From Prochlorococcus marinus str. MIT 9301 (lineage in GTDB: Bacteria > Cyanobacteriota > Cyanobacteriia > PCC-6307 > Cyanobiaceae), in contig NC_009091.1 in assembly GCF_000015965.1 (NCBI RefSeq), forward strand, positions 1,116,001 through 1,180,000: DNA of 64,000 nt, read 5' to 3'. Made by a program: the position numbers and the translations under genes. Within the stretch, counting starts at the first letter, position 1. The number at the start of each line of letters is the position of its first letter. The notes beneath the pieces are model-generated. The model had not been told where the DNA came from. It saw only the letters and a list, made by a program, of their open reading frames with translations, and did no database searches. Of this stretch, positions 18,015 to 26,249 are shown piece by piece.

Positions 18015-18200
18015 ATGAGCAATAAATGGAATGAAAAATATTGGCAGAAAGATTTCTTAAACATGAAGTCACACTCTCCTTCCGATGCAAAACTCTTAAT
18101 GGGAGGTGTAAAAGGATTAAAAGATGCATGGCGTTTAGGCGTTCTACATGTTGAATACGAAAGACTGAAGAAAATACAGGAGGAACAGCAACAGCAATGA
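18015..18200 (+). CDS. Small hypothetical protein, first of a tandem pair
   Basis: 61 aa, charged and helical; core GGVKGLKDAWRLGVLHVEYERLKKIQ, ending in a glutamine run. Its stop overlaps the ATG of the next gene (ATGA), so the two are translationally coupled. The core resembles the GAKNFMQGIYLGYMYSRWRK stretch of the neighbour, suggesting an old tandem duplication. Function unknown. Confidence 0.6.
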   Translation: MSNKWNEKYWQKDFLNMKSHSPSDAKLLMGGVKGLKDAWRLGVLHVEYERLKKIQEEQQQQ

Positions 18201-18427
18201 CAGAAAAAATAAATTGGCAGAGAGAATTATTAGAAAGTGGAAAATTTAATGATAAATTTTCAAAGAATTTATTAGAAAATGGAGCAAAGAATTTCATGCA
18301 AGGAATATATCTTGGATATATGTATTCCAGATGGAGAAAAATTAGAGGATTGGATAAAGATGACCCCATAGAAAACAAAGGTCAAATGCAATCATCTTTT
18401 AAAGATTTTGAGAAGAAAATCAAATAA
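18197..18427 (+). CDS. Small hypothetical protein, second of a tandem pair
   Basis: 76 aa; NWQRELLESGKFNDKFSKNL, then an amphipathic helix with GIYLGYMYSRWRKIRG and a charged tail. Starts inside the stop codon of the previous gene. Likely a diverged paralogue of it, with the same 'G.K....LG....Y.R.KKI' pattern. No known domain; function unknown. Confidence 0.6.
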   Translation: MTEKINWQRELLESGKFNDKFSKNLLENGAKNFMQGIYLGYMYSRWRKIRGLDKDDPIENKGQMQSSFKDFEKKIK

Positions 18428-18492
18428 AGATGATACCTACTTACCTCCATAAGAATCTGAATAACCCTAATATTTACAAGCGATTTTGAGGA

Positions 18493-18570
18493 ATCCACCA
18501 ACACATAATTCGTAAATTAAATATCCACCAACACATTAAAAAATATCCACCAACACATCCACCAACACAT
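18493..18570. repeat. Four copies of a 14-base direct repeat
   Basis: ATCCACCAACACAT occurs exactly at 18493-18506, 18523-18536, 18545-18558 and 18557-18570; the last two share two bases. The start-to-start spacings are 30, 22 and 12. It lies between the tandem small genes and the 3' end of tRNA-Ser. Too short and irregular for a CRISPR array. Confidence 0.8.
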
Positions 18571-18678
18571 TCAGGCATAAACTGGTAAATATTGGACTAT
18601 ATAGGACAAGGAACTTCTTTAAAAACCGATTTTGACTACATTATTGCCCACATAGAACTTTACAGGAAGATAATTAAA

Positions 18679-18763
18679 CGGAGAGGGTGGGATTCGAACC
18701 CACGAATAGTTTCCTATTAAACGATTTCGAATCGTTCGCTTTCGACCACTCAGCCACCTCTCC
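18679..18763 (-). tRNA. tRNA-Ser (CGA)
   Basis: Minus-strand cloverleaf: acceptor GGAGAGG/CCTCTCC with discriminator G, an anticodon stem AACGA/TCGTT with loop TTCGAAA (anticodon CGA), a long class II variable arm and a T-arm GGGTTCGAATCCC. CCA is not encoded. The long variable arm and the G discriminator fit a serine tRNA. Confidence 0.95.
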
Positions 18764-18826
18764 GCCTATTTAATAAGTATGCACGGAATAAATAGAAAAT
18801 TATGTGCTATATAAAAATCTTAATTT

Positions 18827-19849
18827 TTAATTCCAACCTGCATCTTTCATCAATCTAATAGCTAAAGAATTTTTTTCTCCAAGTTCTTCTACGGTAACAC
18901 CATCAGGTGTAAACTCTCCAAAGTTCTTAACTATTTGATTCTGATTAACTTCCTTCAAGGGATGTTCAAAAGTTGGAGCAGCTAAACCTTTACTTCCTTC
19001 CGAAGATGCTAAGAATTCAAGCAACTGAATAGCTTCATTTTTATTTGTTGCATATTTTGCAACACCTCCAGCACTAATATTTACATGAGCAGGATTAGGT
19101 GTAAGGACCTCTGTTTTTTTTGCATATAAAGCATCTCTTCTTCCATTAACACCAGCCAACATTCTTGCGACATAATAATGGTTAACGATTCCTACCCCGC
19201 ATTTTTTCTTTGAAACTGCTCTAATTATTGCAATATCCCCTGGGAAAAAAGGTTTTGAAACGTTTGAAATCATTCCGCTTAGCCAAGCTTTAGTAGCTAA
19301 TTCACCTTTGTTGATTAATTGATTGGCAACTAAAGATTGATTATATGGACTTTTTCTATTTCTTAAACATACTTTCCCTTTTAAAGACGGATCAGCCAAA
19401 TCAGTGTAGTCATTTATCTTGCTAACATCGACAACTTTTGGATTGGCTATCATTACCCTAACTCTTCTTGTTAATGCATACCATTCCTTACCTGGATCTT
19501 TTAATCCAACTGGAACATCATTTTCTAAATTAGAAGATTCTATTGATTGAAGTAATCCAGCTTTGGCTGCATTAGTAATTCTTGCGGCATCTACTAACAA
19601 TATTAAATCTGCTTGAGAATTCTTCCCTTCTCGTTTCATTCTTTCGATTAAAGAAATTCCCGCTGCCTCGATAAGCCTAACTTTAATTCCTGTTTCTTCT
19701 GCAAACTTTTTAAAAACACTTCTATCTGTGTTGTAATGTCTACCCGAATAAACTTTGACTTCTTTTTCTGTTGAATTAGCAGGTATATTAACGTTTAGCA
19801 AAAATGTACATGTGAATACTGAAAAAATTATTTTTTTTAGTTTTTGCAC
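18827..19849 (-). CDS. futA: Iron(III) ABC transporter substrate-binding protein (FutA/IdiA)
   Basis: 340 aa with a signal peptide (residues 1-26). The mature part opens VKVYSGRHYNTDRSVFKKF and carries WYALTRRVRVMIANPK, GKVCLRNRKSPYNQSLVA and NHYYVARM, all typical of the FutA/IdiA ferric-binding family with its tyrosine iron ligands. It delivers iron to the FutB/C permease, which is not in this window. In cyanobacteria this gene is iron-stress induced. Divergent from the PiuC-like gene at 19952. Confidence 0.95.
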   Translation of the reverse strand: MQKLKKIIFSVFTCTFLLNVNIPANSTEKEVKVYSGRHYNTDRSVFKKFAEETGIKVRLIEAAGISLIERMKREGKNSQADLILLVDAARITNAAKAGLLQSIESSNLENDVPVGLKDPGKEWYALTRRVRVMIANPKVVDVSKINDYTDLADPSLKGKVCLRNRKSPYNQSLVANQLINKGELATKAWLSGMISNVSKPFFPGDIAIIRAVSKKKCGVGIVNHYYVARMLAGVNGRRDALYAKKTEVLTPNPAHVNISAGGVAKYATNKNEAIQLLEFLASSEGSKGLAAPTFEHPLKEVNQNQIVKNFGEFTPDGVTVEELGEKNSLAIRLMKDAGWN

Positions 19850-19951
19850 TTTTTGAAATTAGTATCTATGGTTACTTTATACCTATAAAAAGAGTTCAAA
19901 CTTCAAAAGCGAACTTCTATACATCGTGTTGTATCATTTTTTATATTTCAT

Positions 19952-20620
19952 ATGAATTATTTAATCCATCAGTTGTTAAACGCTGAAGAAATAAATTTAA
20001 TAAAAAAAGAATTAGACAAATGTAGTCAACAAGATTGGGAAGATGGGAAAAAAACTGCTGGCAGTCACGCATCAATGGTAAAAAATAATTTACAACTAAA
20101 TAGAAATACTGAAGTATCAAAAAAAAACGCTCAATTAGTTACTAAAAAAATCCTTTCCAGCCAATTAATAAAAAGTTTTTCTTTACCAAAAAAGATACAT
20201 GGAATAATGTTTACAAAATCGTCAAAAAATATGCATTATGGGAGACATATTGACAATCCATACATGTCTTCTGGTAGATCAGATTTATCATTTACTATTT
20301 CATTGACGAATAAAGATTTTTATGACGGTGGAGAATTAATTATTGAAACAATGAACACAGAAGAAAAATTCAAATTGAATCCTGGAGAGATAATTTTATA
20401 TCCAAGTTCTTACTTACATGCAGTGAATGAAGTAAATAATGGTGAAAGATTAGTATGCGTGGGTTGGATAGAAAGTTATGTTAAATCTACTGAAAAAAGA
20501 GAATATTTATTTGATTTAGACGCAGGTGCAAGAAGTTTACTGTCAAAGCATGGCAGATCTGACGAACTTGATCTTATTTTTAAATCTTATTCAAATCTCT
20601 TAAGAGATATCGGGGAGTAA
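19952..20620 (+). CDS. piuC: Fe(II)/2-oxoglutarate-dependent hydroxylase, PiuC/YbiX-like
   Basis: 222-aa PKHD-type hydroxylase. The iron ligands are visible: H-x-D in YGRHIDNPYM and a distal His in PSSYLHAVNEV, with the 2-oxoglutarate Arg in GERLVCVGW. Bacterial PiuC/YbiX genes often sit beside iron-uptake genes, and here it is divergent from futA with a 102-base gap, so shared iron control is likely. Its substrate is not established. Confidence 0.87.
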   Translation: MNYLIHQLLNAEEINLIKKELDKCSQQDWEDGKKTAGSHASMVKNNLQLNRNTEVSKKNAQLVTKKILSSQLIKSFSLPKKIHGIMFTKSSKNMHYGRHIDNPYMSSGRSDLSFTISLTNKDFYDGGELIIETMNTEEKFKLNPGEIILYPSSYLHAVNEVNNGERLVCVGWIESYVKSTEKREYLFDLDAGARSLLSKHGRSDELDLIFKSYSNLLRDIGE

Positions 20621-20693
20621 ATAGAATCATTTTATACAACAAAAAGAATATTAATTTGAAATTGATTAATATATTAGAAACCTAATTTATCGA

Positions 20694-20933
20694 ATGTCAA
20701 AAAAGAGTTCAATTGCAATTTTTATCGCAGCCACAAGCGCATTAGCTATTTCAACGGCGGATAGTAATTCAGTTAAATCAGGTGAAAATGATTTAGGTGG
20801 ATTAAAAGAATGGAATACTGATATGCCTTTAGATGCAGATTTCATATTAGACGACAATGCTCAAAAAATTGCTGATGAGGCAGCAAAATCAAGTGCTTGT
20901 ATCCCAATTGGAGAGGGTGAAAATTGCTGGTAA
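20694..20933 (+). CDS. Small secreted hypothetical protein
   Basis: 79 aa with an N-terminal signal peptide (KKSSIAIFIAATSALAIS). The mature part is acidic and ends ACIPIGEGENCW, whose two cysteines could form a disulfide. It follows the PiuC-like gene on the same strand and shares a terminator with the porin. No family recognised; probably periplasmic or lumenal. Confidence 0.6.
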   Translation: MSKKSSIAIFIAATSALAISTADSNSVKSGENDLGGLKEWNTDMPLDADFILDDNAQKIADEAAKSSACIPIGEGENCW

Positions 20934-20952
20934 AAATTTAAAAAGTCAAAAT

Positions 20953-20976
20953 AAAAACGCCCAACTGGGCGTTTTT
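20953..20976. terminator. Bidirectional terminator between the small secreted protein and the porin
   Basis: Perfect inverted repeat AAAAACGCCC/GGGCGTTTTT with a four-base loop AACT. The flanking A and T runs make it work for both converging genes. Confidence 0.9.
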
Positions 20977-20993
20977 ATTTTGTCTAAATTAAA

Positions 20994-22292
20994 TTAGAAC
21001 TTGAAAGTTGTTTGGAGAACTGTGCCGAAGACATCATCACCATCTGCTCCATTTCTATTAGTTCCACCAAAAATGGTAGGTGTAATAGTAATAGAATCAT
21101 TAGCTTTGAATTCATAATATGCTTCGTAAGCGAATGGTTCATTAGGTTCGTCTTCGTTCATAGTTGGCTGTCCAAAAGCTACTCCGATTCTGTCATCAGC
21201 TTGGAAAATATCCTGCCAAGTTAATCCAGCAAACCATGCTGTTGAATTGTTGGATGCTTCTGGAGCTTCATCATAGTCGGTAGTATCATATCCAAGAGAA
21301 ACTGCAGGCGTTGCTGTTCCAGTCTCAAGTGGTCTCCACCATCCTCTTAAACCAATTGCAGTAAAGTTAGTTACACCTGTAGTGAAATTGGAAGGGGTAT
21401 GCTGTTTTGACTCGTAGTAACCATCTGTCCAACCGTTGTATTTATTGTTAACAATCGCAGATACAGACCATTGATCAGTGGTGTAACCTGCCTGAGTAGC
21501 CCATGAAGTTTTTGCTTCATTGGTCAAAAACCCTTTCGATGTTCCACTTTCAGATGCCACGTTTTGCTTGGAAACCACGTTAGAACTTACAGCAAAGCCA
21601 TTATCAGCTTTGTATGCCCAACCAAAACCTGAGTCGGTACTTGCACCATATGCATCGCCATTACCACCAAGAGTAAATTGTTTTGTTACTGGCTTATAGA
21701 TAGAAGGAGTAGTTCCATGCATATAGTAGTTTTCAATTTTTGGTCCTACCCAGACAGTATTACTATCACCAACTGGGAACGTATACCAGATTTTATCGAC
21801 TTTAAGTAAATCTCCATATTCAGTACCCATACTTAAGTATGTTCCAAATTCCTTATTAACAAAATTACTAGTGCTGTTACCTGATCTTAGTCTTACGTAA
21901 AGATTATCATCACCCGTAAAACTTGAGTTGAGATTCATTGTGTATTGATAAGCAGCTGCTAATACGTCAGTACCATCTGTCTTAACCTTTGAGTGGTCAG
22001 TGGCCATCAAACCAAAGACAGCTTTACCATCTAATGTAGTTGTATCTGAGAATCCGCCGGCTTCAAATTCATTTTGTTTAACCTCAAGGCCATCTACACG
22101 ACCCTTAAGATTTGCAATATCTTCACTAACTTCGTTAATGAATGTTTTACTATCAAATCTGGAAGATTTTGTTTTGCTACGTGAGTAGCTATTCATTTCT
22201 TCTAGATTGACTACGTCGGAAGCTTGAGCAGCAACTGGAGCTAATAAGCTCAATGTCGCTCCGGCCACCAACATTTGTTGGAAGAGTTTCAT
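20994..22292 (-). CDS. som: Outer-membrane porin (cyanobacterial Som/OprB-like)
   Basis: 432 aa with a signal peptide ending near AAQASD and a C-terminal beta-strand ending in F (TTFKF), as for outer-membrane barrels. Alternating aromatic strands (e.g. FGWAYKADNGFAVSSNVV) fill the body. The usual S-layer homology (SLH) domain after the signal peptide is missing; instead there is a short coiled coil (EVSEDIANLKGRVDGLEVKQ). It probably passes small solutes. A TATAGT-like box upstream may be its promoter. Confidence 0.88.
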   Translation of the reverse strand: MKLFQQMLVAGATLSLLAPVAAQASDVVNLEEMNSYSRSKTKSSRFDSKTFINEVSEDIANLKGRVDGLEVKQNEFEAGGFSDTTTLDGKAVFGLMATDHSKVKTDGTDVLAAAYQYTMNLNSSFTGDDNLYVRLRSGNSTSNFVNKEFGTYLSMGTEYGDLLKVDKIWYTFPVGDSNTVWVGPKIENYYMHGTTPSIYKPVTKQFTLGGNGDAYGASTDSGFGWAYKADNGFAVSSNVVSKQNVASESGTSKGFLTNEAKTSWATQAGYTTDQWSVSAIVNNKYNGWTDGYYESKQHTPSNFTTGVTNFTAIGLRGWWRPLETGTATPAVSLGYDTTDYDEAPEASNNSTAWFAGLTWQDIFQADDRIGVAFGQPTMNEDEPNEPFAYEAYYEFKANDSITITPTIFGGTNRNGADGDDVFGTVLQTTFKF

Positions 22293-22427
22293 TTTACCTC
22301 ACACTAAAATAGCCCAAAGAAATTGGGTAACTATACTGTATCGGTACTAACAAATAAGGAAAGAAATATAAGTTTCAAGGCGTTGTAACTTTTTATACAA
22401 GCATTGTTTTTCGTGTTTATAAGTTTA

Positions 22428-23297
22428 TTAATTCTTTACCAATGGAAAGTTAAGGAATTCTCTTTCTTCCACCCATGATGATGCAACTTCTCTTGCTAAT
22501 TTTCGAATCTTTTCAATATATTGAGCACGATCTGTAACTGAGATCACTCCTCTAGCATCTAGAAGATTAAATGTATGACTACATTTCAGAACAAAATCAA
22601 GGGCAGGATAAGTTAATTTCTTTTGGATTAAATTATTTGCCTCAGCTTGGTAAATTTCAAATAATTTCCTGAGATTGTCGGCACTAGATTCAGTAAAATT
22701 ATATGAGCATTGACTTTTTTCAAATTGAAGCCAAATATCGCTATATTTCAAATCCTTATTCCAATTCAAGTCCCAAATACTTTCCTTATTCTGCAAAAAC
22801 ATTGCAATCCTCTCTAGTCCGTAAGTGATTTCAATTGGGATTGGATTACAATCTATACCCCCGCATTGTTGGAAATAAGTGAATTGAGTTACTTCCATTC
22901 CGTCCAACCAAACTTCCCAACCTACACCCCAAGCTCCAAGTGTTGGCGACTCCCAATTATCTTCCACAAATCTTATGTCATGATTTCTAGGATTAATTCC
23001 AAGAGATTCTAGAGATGTCAAATATTTTTCCTGGATTCCTTCAGGCGAAGGTTTAATTATTACTTGATATTGAAAGTAATGTTGCGCCCTATTTGGATTA
23101 TCGCCAAAACGTCCATCTGTAGGCCTTCTACATGGCTCAGCATATGCCACACTCCAAGGCTCTGGTCCAATTGCCCTTAAAAAAGTATGGGGATTCATCG
23201 TTCCAGCACCCTTTTCAGTATCATACGGCTGCATAATCAAACAACCTTCTTCTGACCAAAAATTATTTAGTTTTTGAATTATATCCTGAAAAAACAT
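22428..23297 (-). CDS. glyQ: Glycyl-tRNA synthetase alpha subunit
   Basis: 289-aa class II synthetase subunit: [37 protein letters not shown] and [19 protein letters not shown] are the standard GlyQ blocks. It activates glycine and works with GlyS, which is encoded elsewhere. Length is normal. Confidence 0.97.
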   Translation of the reverse strand: MFFQDIIQKLNNFWSEEGCLIMQPYDTEKGAGTMNPHTFLRAIGPEPWSVAYAEPCRRPTDGRFGDNPNRAQHYFQYQVIIKPSPEGIQEKYLTSLESLGINPRNHDIRFVEDNWESPTLGAWGVGWEVWLDGMEVTQFTYFQQCGGIDCNPIPIEITYGLERIAMFLQNKESIWDLNWNKDLKYSDIWLQFEKSQCSYNFTESSADNLRKLFEIYQAEANNLIQKKLTYPALDFVLKCSHTFNLLDARGVISVTDRAQYIEKIRKLAREVASSWVEEREFLNFPLVKN

Positions 23298-23454
23298 TTA
23301 ATTAAGATAGTGGAAAAATTTAGATCAATGCCAGTAGATATAATAACAAAGCTTTAAGGTAAAAAATATTTTGAAATCCAAGTTATCAGAAATATCATCC
23401 TATAAAAAATTGTAATTAAATTAGATTCTTCATAAAACATAAATTAGAAATTTA

Positions 23455-23841
23455 TTACATAAAGAAATCCAATGGCAATGGTCCAAAAGTATCAGATGGT
23501 TTGGCATCTTCGTTATACTGACATGTTATTAAAATCCCTTCTCCAAGACCATTTTCAGATCTCATAAAAACATTACCAGTTTTTTGATTAGCTTTTAAAA
23601 AAACACAACCATCAGCATGAAGTGAATCTAAATTTCCAAATTTAATTGAGGCATATTTCTTAGAAATTGACTGTAATGATTCAATAGCCCTATTATCGCG
23701 AGGCGCCATTATTCCTATTGTTAACCAATCAGTTTTAAGAATATTTGCTTCAAGTTCCTCCGAAAGTTTTTTCACTTGACTATCACTTAATTGAGGCGCA
23801 GTTCTAAGATTATTTAAATCAACTAATTTATTTATTTCCAT
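23455..23841 (-). CDS. DUF1824 family protein
   Basis: 128-aa cyanobacterial protein of unknown function. The segments LRTAPQLSDSQVKKLSEEL, TDWLTIGIMAPRDNRAIESL and GEGILITCQYNEDAKPSDTF fit DUF1824. Soluble, no signal. It follows the tautomerase gene by 20 bases on the same strand and is probably cotranscribed. Confidence 0.75.
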   Translation of the reverse strand: MEINKLVDLNNLRTAPQLSDSQVKKLSEELEANILKTDWLTIGIMAPRDNRAIESLQSISKKYASIKFGNLDSLHADGCVFLKANQKTGNVFMRSENGLGEGILITCQYNEDAKPSDTFGPLPLDFFM

Positions 23842-23861
23842 TCTATTTATACAAAAAATCC

Positions 23862-24194
23862 TTAACCAAATGTTCTACCATTCCAAGCCCACAATGATGC
23901 GGGTACATCCTGAAAAGAAAGATAAATCCTATCTATTGGGATTCCCATTTTCTCATATACAAAATCCGATATTGGTTTTGCCATTTCTGAAGGATTTAAA
24001 GAACCTATTGACTTGATTTCCAAAAAGCAAGAAGGAGTCGCATCATCAAAATACATTTGACAATTATCATCAATTTTCGCCATAACAAATCTTCTTGATT
24101 TTTTAGTTAAAGATGAAATTAGAGTTGAAATTTCTTCGAGTAATTTATCTTTATCATTTACTTTTGCTGAAGTCGAAAGATTAATATAAGGCAT
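23862..24194 (-). CDS. MIF-like tautomerase
   Basis: 110 aa in the macrophage migration inhibitory factor superfamily. After removal of Met the catalytic Pro is N-terminal (MPYINLSTSAK), and the MIF-like end DRIYLSFQDVPASLWAWNGRTFG is clear. Prochlorococcus MIF homologues are known to tautomerise phenylpyruvate-type substrates in vitro; the role in the cell is unclear. Confidence 0.9.
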   Translation of the reverse strand: MPYINLSTSAKVNDKDKLLEEISTLISSLTKKSRRFVMAKIDDNCQMYFDDATPSCFLEIKSIGSLNPSEMAKPISDFVYEKMGIPIDRIYLSFQDVPASLWAWNGRTFG

Positions 24195-24196
24195 TT

Positions 24197-24370
24197 CTAT
24201 GCAGCAAGATAATCTTTCTTAGAATCATTTTCTTGATAAACAGTTTTATTTTTTAAATTTCTTTTTGATGAAAGATATGCCATATCGTATGAACTTATTC
24301 CGTTTTTATAAGGATTGAAAAGAGCATTTTTAGACCTGTTTTTTTTGCTCCTCTTGAATGCAATCATCAT
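24197..24370 (-). CDS. Short hypothetical protein
   Basis: 57 aa, MMIAFKRSKKNRSKNALFNP at the start, ending KKDYLAA. Basic N-terminus, then the YKNGISSYDMAYLSSKRNL segment. It lies immediately upstream of the tautomerase gene on the same strand (stop to ATG: two bases). No motif recognised. The tight spacing is the main support. Confidence 0.5.
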   Translation of the reverse strand: MMIAFKRSKKNRSKNALFNPYKNGISSYDMAYLSSKRNLKNKTVYQENDSKKDYLAA

Positions 24371-24520
24371 TATTAAATCATTAATTAATAATTTAACTTT
24401 TTTTGAATAGATGTCTAGTTTTTTTGAGAATTTTAAATTTATTAAATAAAAATAAATTCCTGATACGCAATTAGAATTTCTATTTACTAGATTTGCTAAA
24501 TAGTTTCTAAATTAGCTGTT

Positions 24521-25159
24521 TTGGAAGTTTTAAATAATTATCAAAGGAAAAAACTTGATGAGAGTAATGATGAAGAGTTTTATTCTGATCCAAAATTTGT
24601 CTATCATCTAGATGCGAACTTCAGGCGAAAACTTTCAGATTTGTATGAAAGAGAAATTGATAGTTATTCGACTGTCCTTGATTTAATGTCCAGTTGGGAT
24701 AGTTATTTACCTAAAATGAAAAAATATAAAAAAGTTATAGGACATGGTTTAAACAAGCAAGAACTTGAAAAAAACAAAATTTTTGATTCTTATTGGATAC
24801 AAAATTTTAATTTAAATCAACAAATTCCGCTTGATGAAGAAAGTGTTGATTATTGCTTAATGGTGGCCGCATGGCAATATTTACAATATCCAGAGAAGTT
24901 AACCAAAGAAATTGCAAGAATATTAAGTAGACATGGTAAGTTTATTATTGCTTTTTCAAACAGAGCATTTTGGCATAAAGCTCCCAACATATGGACTTCA
25001 TCTACTGAAGAAGAGAGGGTTAAATACGTAAGAAAAGTATTAATCTCAAACGGATTTAACGAGCCAAAAATTATCAAAGAATTTAGTGATAAAGCACTTG
25101 ATATTTTTAATATTTTCAATAAAGACCCATTTTATTGTTTAATCGCGACCAAAGAGTAA
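24521..25159 (+). CDS. SAM-dependent methyltransferase-like protein
   Basis: 212 aa with a TTG start, the only usual start available before an upstream stop. The fold is suggested by STVLDLMSSWDSYLP (motif I region), VIGHGLNKQELEKN, then PLDEESVDYCLMVAAWQYLQ (motif II/post-I) and GKFIIAFSNRAFW. The glycine-rich SAM loop is replaced by LDLMSSWDS, as in several cyanobacterial homologues. Substrate unknown. Confidence 0.72.
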   Translation: MEVLNNYQRKKLDESNDEEFYSDPKFVYHLDANFRRKLSDLYEREIDSYSTVLDLMSSWDSYLPKMKKYKKVIGHGLNKQELEKNKIFDSYWIQNFNLNQQIPLDEESVDYCLMVAAWQYLQYPEKLTKEIARILSRHGKFIIAFSNRAFWHKAPNIWTSSTEEERVKYVRKVLISNGFNEPKIIKEFSDKALDIFNIFNKDPFYCLIATKE

Positions 25160-25267
25160 ATTTTTAATTGCATTCAACTGATCAACAACTCTATAAAAAA
25201 CTAACAACTATTTTTCATAGCCATAGTTTTAATTTTTTACTAATATTGGATAGTTCAAATTAATCAT

Positions 25268-25513
25268 ATGGGTTCTAAAAGAGAAAAATATCCTGAAAAA
25301 TGTCCTTGGGATCTTGGACCTAATCAACATTTAGCCAAAGAAGAGAACTGGACTTTAAGATTAGGAGAAGCAAATGTATGCTTTAGCAAAAATAAATTAG
25401 ATAATAACTATTTTCATGTAATTAGTAATGAAAATGAAGAGCAAATTCTAGCTTTTAGGGCAAGACTCTTATACCAAAAACTACTTGATAAAGGGTTTAG
25501 ATTAGTTGAATAA
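25268..25513 (+). CDS. Small conserved hypothetical protein
   Basis: 81-aa soluble protein: EKCPWDLGPNQHLAKEENWT, then a short alpha/beta-like stretch and a C-terminal helix (RARLLYQKLLDKGFRLVE). Nothing I recognise. It converges with the DUF3386-like gene with a five-base gap. Confidence 0.6.
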   Translation: MGSKREKYPEKCPWDLGPNQHLAKEENWTLRLGEANVCFSKNKLDNNYFHVISNENEEQILAFRARLLYQKLLDKGFRLVE

Positions 25514-25518
25514 AAAAC

Positions 25519-26172
25519 CTAATTTAATAAGCATAAATCCTCGAAAACAAACTTTTGCATCTCTTCTTCTTGATTTTGGTTTAAATATTTAATTGTCCTC
25601 GATTTTAATATCCAATAATCTTCTTTCCCTACATTTACAAATTCATCCTCGTATTCCAATTTTTCGGAATTCGTCTGAAGTGTATCTGGATTAATTTGTT
25701 GACTACTATATTTTTTACTAAGGGAACCGACTCCTGTTTCTAAGAATTCTTCAACAAAAATTTCAATTATAGTTCCATGAATTTTTCTATAAACCATATT
25801 AATACAGTTATTTTTAACTCTATATTTATCACCTTTATTCTTACCTGAAACAATCATTTCTATCCCACTTTCAGAATTTTTGAGTAAATTAAAATTATTT
25901 TCTGAGTGCACTGCTTCGAATTCTCTTTTTACCCTATGTATACATACTTCAAATAATTGAGAGGCAATACTTTTAACAATTTTCTCATCTTCTATTTTTT
26001 GAATATTTGGTTTAAAGTCTTTACCTAATAAGAAGTTACCTTGATGAATATTATTCTTAGTAAAAAAAATACATTTACCTTGGTAACCATTAAAATCATT
26101 CTGCCAAGTGTACCGATTTTCATAAGCCTTCCTAAAAATCTCCTTACAATTAATCTCTTTTAGATTATCCAT
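25519..26172 (-). CDS. DUF3386-like protein
   Basis: 217 aa, opening with a helix then RKAYENRYTWQNDFNGYQGK, the 'A.E.RYTW...F.GY.G' pattern of the cyanobacterial DUF3386 family. The rest is beta-rich (NNCINMVYRKIHGTIIEIFV). No signal peptide or membrane segment. Function unknown. Confidence 0.65.
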   Translation of the reverse strand: MDNLKEINCKEIFRKAYENRYTWQNDFNGYQGKCIFFTKNNIHQGNFLLGKDFKPNIQKIEDEKIVKSIASQLFEVCIHRVKREFEAVHSENNFNLLKNSESGIEMIVSGKNKGDKYRVKNNCINMVYRKIHGTIIEIFVEEFLETGVGSLSKKYSSQQINPDTLQTNSEKLEYEDEFVNVGKEDYWILKSRTIKYLNQNQEEEMQKFVFEDLCLLN

Positions 26173-26204
26173 TAATTTTTTGAATCCATGTATTAATTCT
26201 ACAA

Positions 26205-26239
26205 AAAAAAACCTCCCTGTTTGAGGAGAGGTTTTTTTA
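26205..26239. terminator. Terminator between pcb and the DUF3386-like gene
   Basis: Near-perfect stem AAACCTC(C)CT / AG(G)AGAGGTTT with a short loop. It is flanked by A-rich and T-rich runs on both sides, so it can end pcb (minus); the plus-strand orientation is also possible but has no gene reading into it. Confidence 0.75.
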
Positions 26240-26249
26240 TTAGATTGGA

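Noticed and set aside
18493-18570. CRISPR-like array
   Set aside because: Repeats are 14 bases, two copies overlap, spacers are unequal and no cas genes are present.
18428-18678. Integrated tRNA-targeted element at tRNA-Ser
   Set aside because: No integrase gene and no duplicated 3' end of the tRNA could be found.
19850-19951. Fur box between futA and the PiuC-like gene
   Set aside because: No stretch close enough to the GATAATGATAATCATTATC type to support a call by eye.
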